Positions 32,308-33,701 of a DNA stretch of 33,701 nt are shown here, piece by piece. The stretch lies in assembly GCA_023391005.1 (NCBI GenBank), contig JAEWBS010000109.1:1-33701 (forward strand), given 5' to 3'. The notes beneath the pieces are model-generated. The model made no database searches, was not told where the DNA came from, and was given only the letters and a program-made list of their open reading frames with translations. The translations under genes and the position numbers were made by a program. This DNA comes from Bacillota bacterium. Its GTDB lineage: Bacteria > Bacillota > Clostridia > Oscillospirales > Ruminococcaceae. The stretch's first letter is position 1, and every line of letters begins with the position of its first letter.

Positions 32308-33612
32308 TTAAACCACATAACCCAAACTGCGCGGAAGAATAAGGCTGATGGAAGGGAAAACGATAATCAACGCTAGTACCAACAAATAGGTTAGATAAAA
32401 GGGCAAAAAGCCTTTGATCGATTTTTCAATCGGAATATTTGCAATCGCGCAGCCGGCCCAAAGCGAGGTGCCAACCGGCGGCGTCAGTAGGCCAAGACCC
32501 AGTGTAAGTACGACAATAAGACCAAAATGATAGGGGTTGTAGCCGATGGACATCGCCACGGGATACAGAATCGGGGTCAGCAGGATGATCAGAATGCCCA
32601 TATCCATAAAGCACCCTAGCGCAATCATCATGAGAACCATCAGCAGCATGACAACCGCCGGCTCGCTTGAAACCGCTGTGAGCGCCGCGGCTACTCTCGA
32701 CGGCACCTTTAAATAAGAAAGCACATAGCTAAAGGCGCTGGAGGTGGCGATAATCGCCATAATGGTGCTCAGCGTTTTGAGAGACTTGAGCAGACAGTTG
32801 ATGAGCTTGTTAAAATTCATTGTGCGGTAGACCAAGCCGGTAACCAGCAGCGCATATACAGCCGCGATTGCGCCGGCCTCGGTCGCGGTAAAAATACCCG
32901 CCGTGATGCCGACAGCGACAATCAGAATAGTTACAAGGCCCAGCACAGCCTCTCGAATGATTTGGATATTCTCTTTCCAAGAGCATTTTTGAGAGGTCGG
33001 ATATTTCTTTTTGACCGCGATTATGTAGGAACAAACGCAAAGCGCCAGCGTTAGAAGAACGCCCGGGATATACCCGCACATGAACATGGTGCTGATCGAT
33101 AAACCGCTGCCGGCCGCCACAATATAGAAAATCATATTCTGGCTGGGCGGTATAATGACGCCCTCGACCGAACTTGTGCAGGTAACCGCGACGCTGTAAT
33201 CGGCGTCATACCCCTCTTTGATCATAGCGGGAATCAGAAAAGCGCCGATAGAAGAAACGTCGGCGATCGACGAGCCCGAGATGCCGCCAAAGAACATCGA
33301 AACCACACAGTTGACGATCGCGGTGCCGCCGCGCATGCGGCCGACCAGCACGTTGCAAAATTTTGTCAGCCGGTCGGAGATGCCGCCGTCGGTCATAATC
33401 TGCGCCATAATGATAAAGAACGGCACGCACATAAAGGTAAAACTCGTGATTCCGGTCGCCATTTTCTGAAATAGGTTCAGGAATGGAATATCCAGATACA
33501 GCGCTGTGACCAGCGCCGAGATGCCAAGACTAAAAGAAATGGGCACACGCAGCGCCATTAAAAAAACCAGCATACCAAACAAGATTGTGGTGCCCATGAC
33601 GACACTGTTCAA
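32308..33612 (-). CDS. dctM: TRAP transporter large permease, DctM family (434 aa)
   Basis: Large membrane subunit of a tripartite ATP-independent periplasmic-type transporter. Family signatures are FGMLVFLMALRVPISFSLGI at the start, FFIIMAQIMTDGGISDRL near residue 65, GGISGSSIADVSSIGAFLIP near 108 and LTPPVGTSLW near 385. About 12 helices are predicted, the normal length. The start is probably TTG at 33612, which overlaps the dctQ stop (TTGA) and has GGGGGG upstream; an ATG five codons later is possible. No dctP binding-protein gene is in the window. It probably imports a carboxylate. Confidence 0.9.
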   Translation of the reverse strand: MNSVVMGTTILFGMLVFLMALRVPISFSLGISALVTALYLDIPFLNLFQKMATGITSFTFMCVPFFIIMAQIMTDGGISDRLTKFCNVLVGRMRGGTAIVNCVVSMFFGGISGSSIADVSSIGAFLIPAMIKEGYDADYSVAVTCTSSVEGVIIPPSQNMIFYIVAAGSGLSISTMFMCGYIPGVLLTLALCVCSYIIAVKKKYPTSQKCSWKENIQIIREAVLGLVTILIVAVGITAGIFTATEAGAIAAVYALLVTGLVYRTMNFNKLINCLLKSLKTLSTIMAIIATSSAFSYVLSYLKVPSRVAAALTAVSSEPAVVMLLMVLMMIALGCFMDMGILIILLTPILYPVAMSIGYNPYHFGLIVVLTLGLGLLTPPVGTSLWAGCAIANIPIEKSIKGFLPFYLTYLLVLALIIVFPSISLILPRSLGYVV

Positions 33613-33701
33613 ACGGTGCCCCCCCTTTCAATGTTCATTTCGTCCACCGTCTTTTCGTGGTCCGCCTTGGGGCGGTATTCAGACAGCGGCTTGAGCAGAG
33701 C
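33609..33701 (-). CDS. dctQ: TRAP transporter small permease DctQ, C-terminal end only
   Basis: The frame is open from the window edge to TGA at 33609-33611 and reads LLKPLSEYRPKADHEKTVDE, then MNIERGGTV. This polar tail and its 4-bp overlap with the dctM start match the usual dctQ-dctM arrangement. Only the last 30 residues are visible, so identity rests on context. Confidence 0.6.
   Translation of the reverse strand, partial: ALLKPLSEYRPKADHEKTVDEMNIERGGTV

Overview
The window looks like chromosome from a Gram-positive, endospore-forming anaerobe of the Clostridia, carrying an acquired island at its left end. The evidence is strong AGGAGG-type ribosome binding sites throughout, extracytoplasmic proteins with lipobox signal peptides, a YtaF-type sporulation membrane protein, and a mobile-element module of a kind common in gut Firmicutes. 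No rRNA or tRNA genes and no CRISPR array were seen.

1-3600: mobile-element module, all on the minus strand. A large serine recombinase is cut by the window edge. Upstream of it lie a 78-aa conserved-type small protein, two overlapping ribbon-helix-helix (RHH) genes and a winged-helix, replication-initiator-like protein. Upstream of that gene is an array of seven direct repeats with a strict ~65 bp period (3122-3540), which looks like iterons.

3681-13690: a phage-defence operon on the minus strand. Its order is a small helix-turn-helix protein, a Vsr-endonuclease/C5-cytosine methyltransferase fusion, a DrmE-like protein, the DrmA helicase and the DrmB DUF1998 protein. This matches a class 2 DISARM system, but there is no drmC, the methyltransferase carries an N-terminal Vsr domain, and the operon starts with its own small regulator behind a promoter with a palindrome between -35 and -10. 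Start and stop codons abut or overlap, so the genes are probably co-translated.

13700-14500: decayed boundary with the remnant of a cell-wall-binding-repeat protein and a strong terminator. To the right the DNA is visibly richer in G+C and encodes ordinary chromosomal functions.

14500-18300: ytaF, an XRE-DUF1232 protein and a large orphan lipoprotein.

18600-23620: an iclR-kdgK-tctC-tctB-tctA operon on the minus strand, combining an IclR regulator, a PfkB-type 2-keto-3-deoxygluconate kinase and a tripartite tricarboxylate transporter. It probably imports and phosphorylates a sugar acid or derivative.

24500-31050: a second catabolic cluster on the minus strand: two paralogous alpha/beta-hydrolase-fold proteins, a DUF6282 metallohydrolase, a GltS-type sodium/glutamate symporter and a secreted lipoprotein with two nitrilase domains. 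The second nitrilase domain lacks its catalytic cysteine, and both alpha/beta-hydrolase paralogues have Ala where the Ser nucleophile should be. A divergent RpiR-type regulator (31292-32158) probably controls the cluster. The window ends in a TRAP transporter (dctM and the tail of dctQ).

The most interesting parts are the drmC-less DISARM operon with the Vsr-methyltransferase fusion, the 65-bp repeat array beside it, and the hydrolase cluster with several altered active sites.
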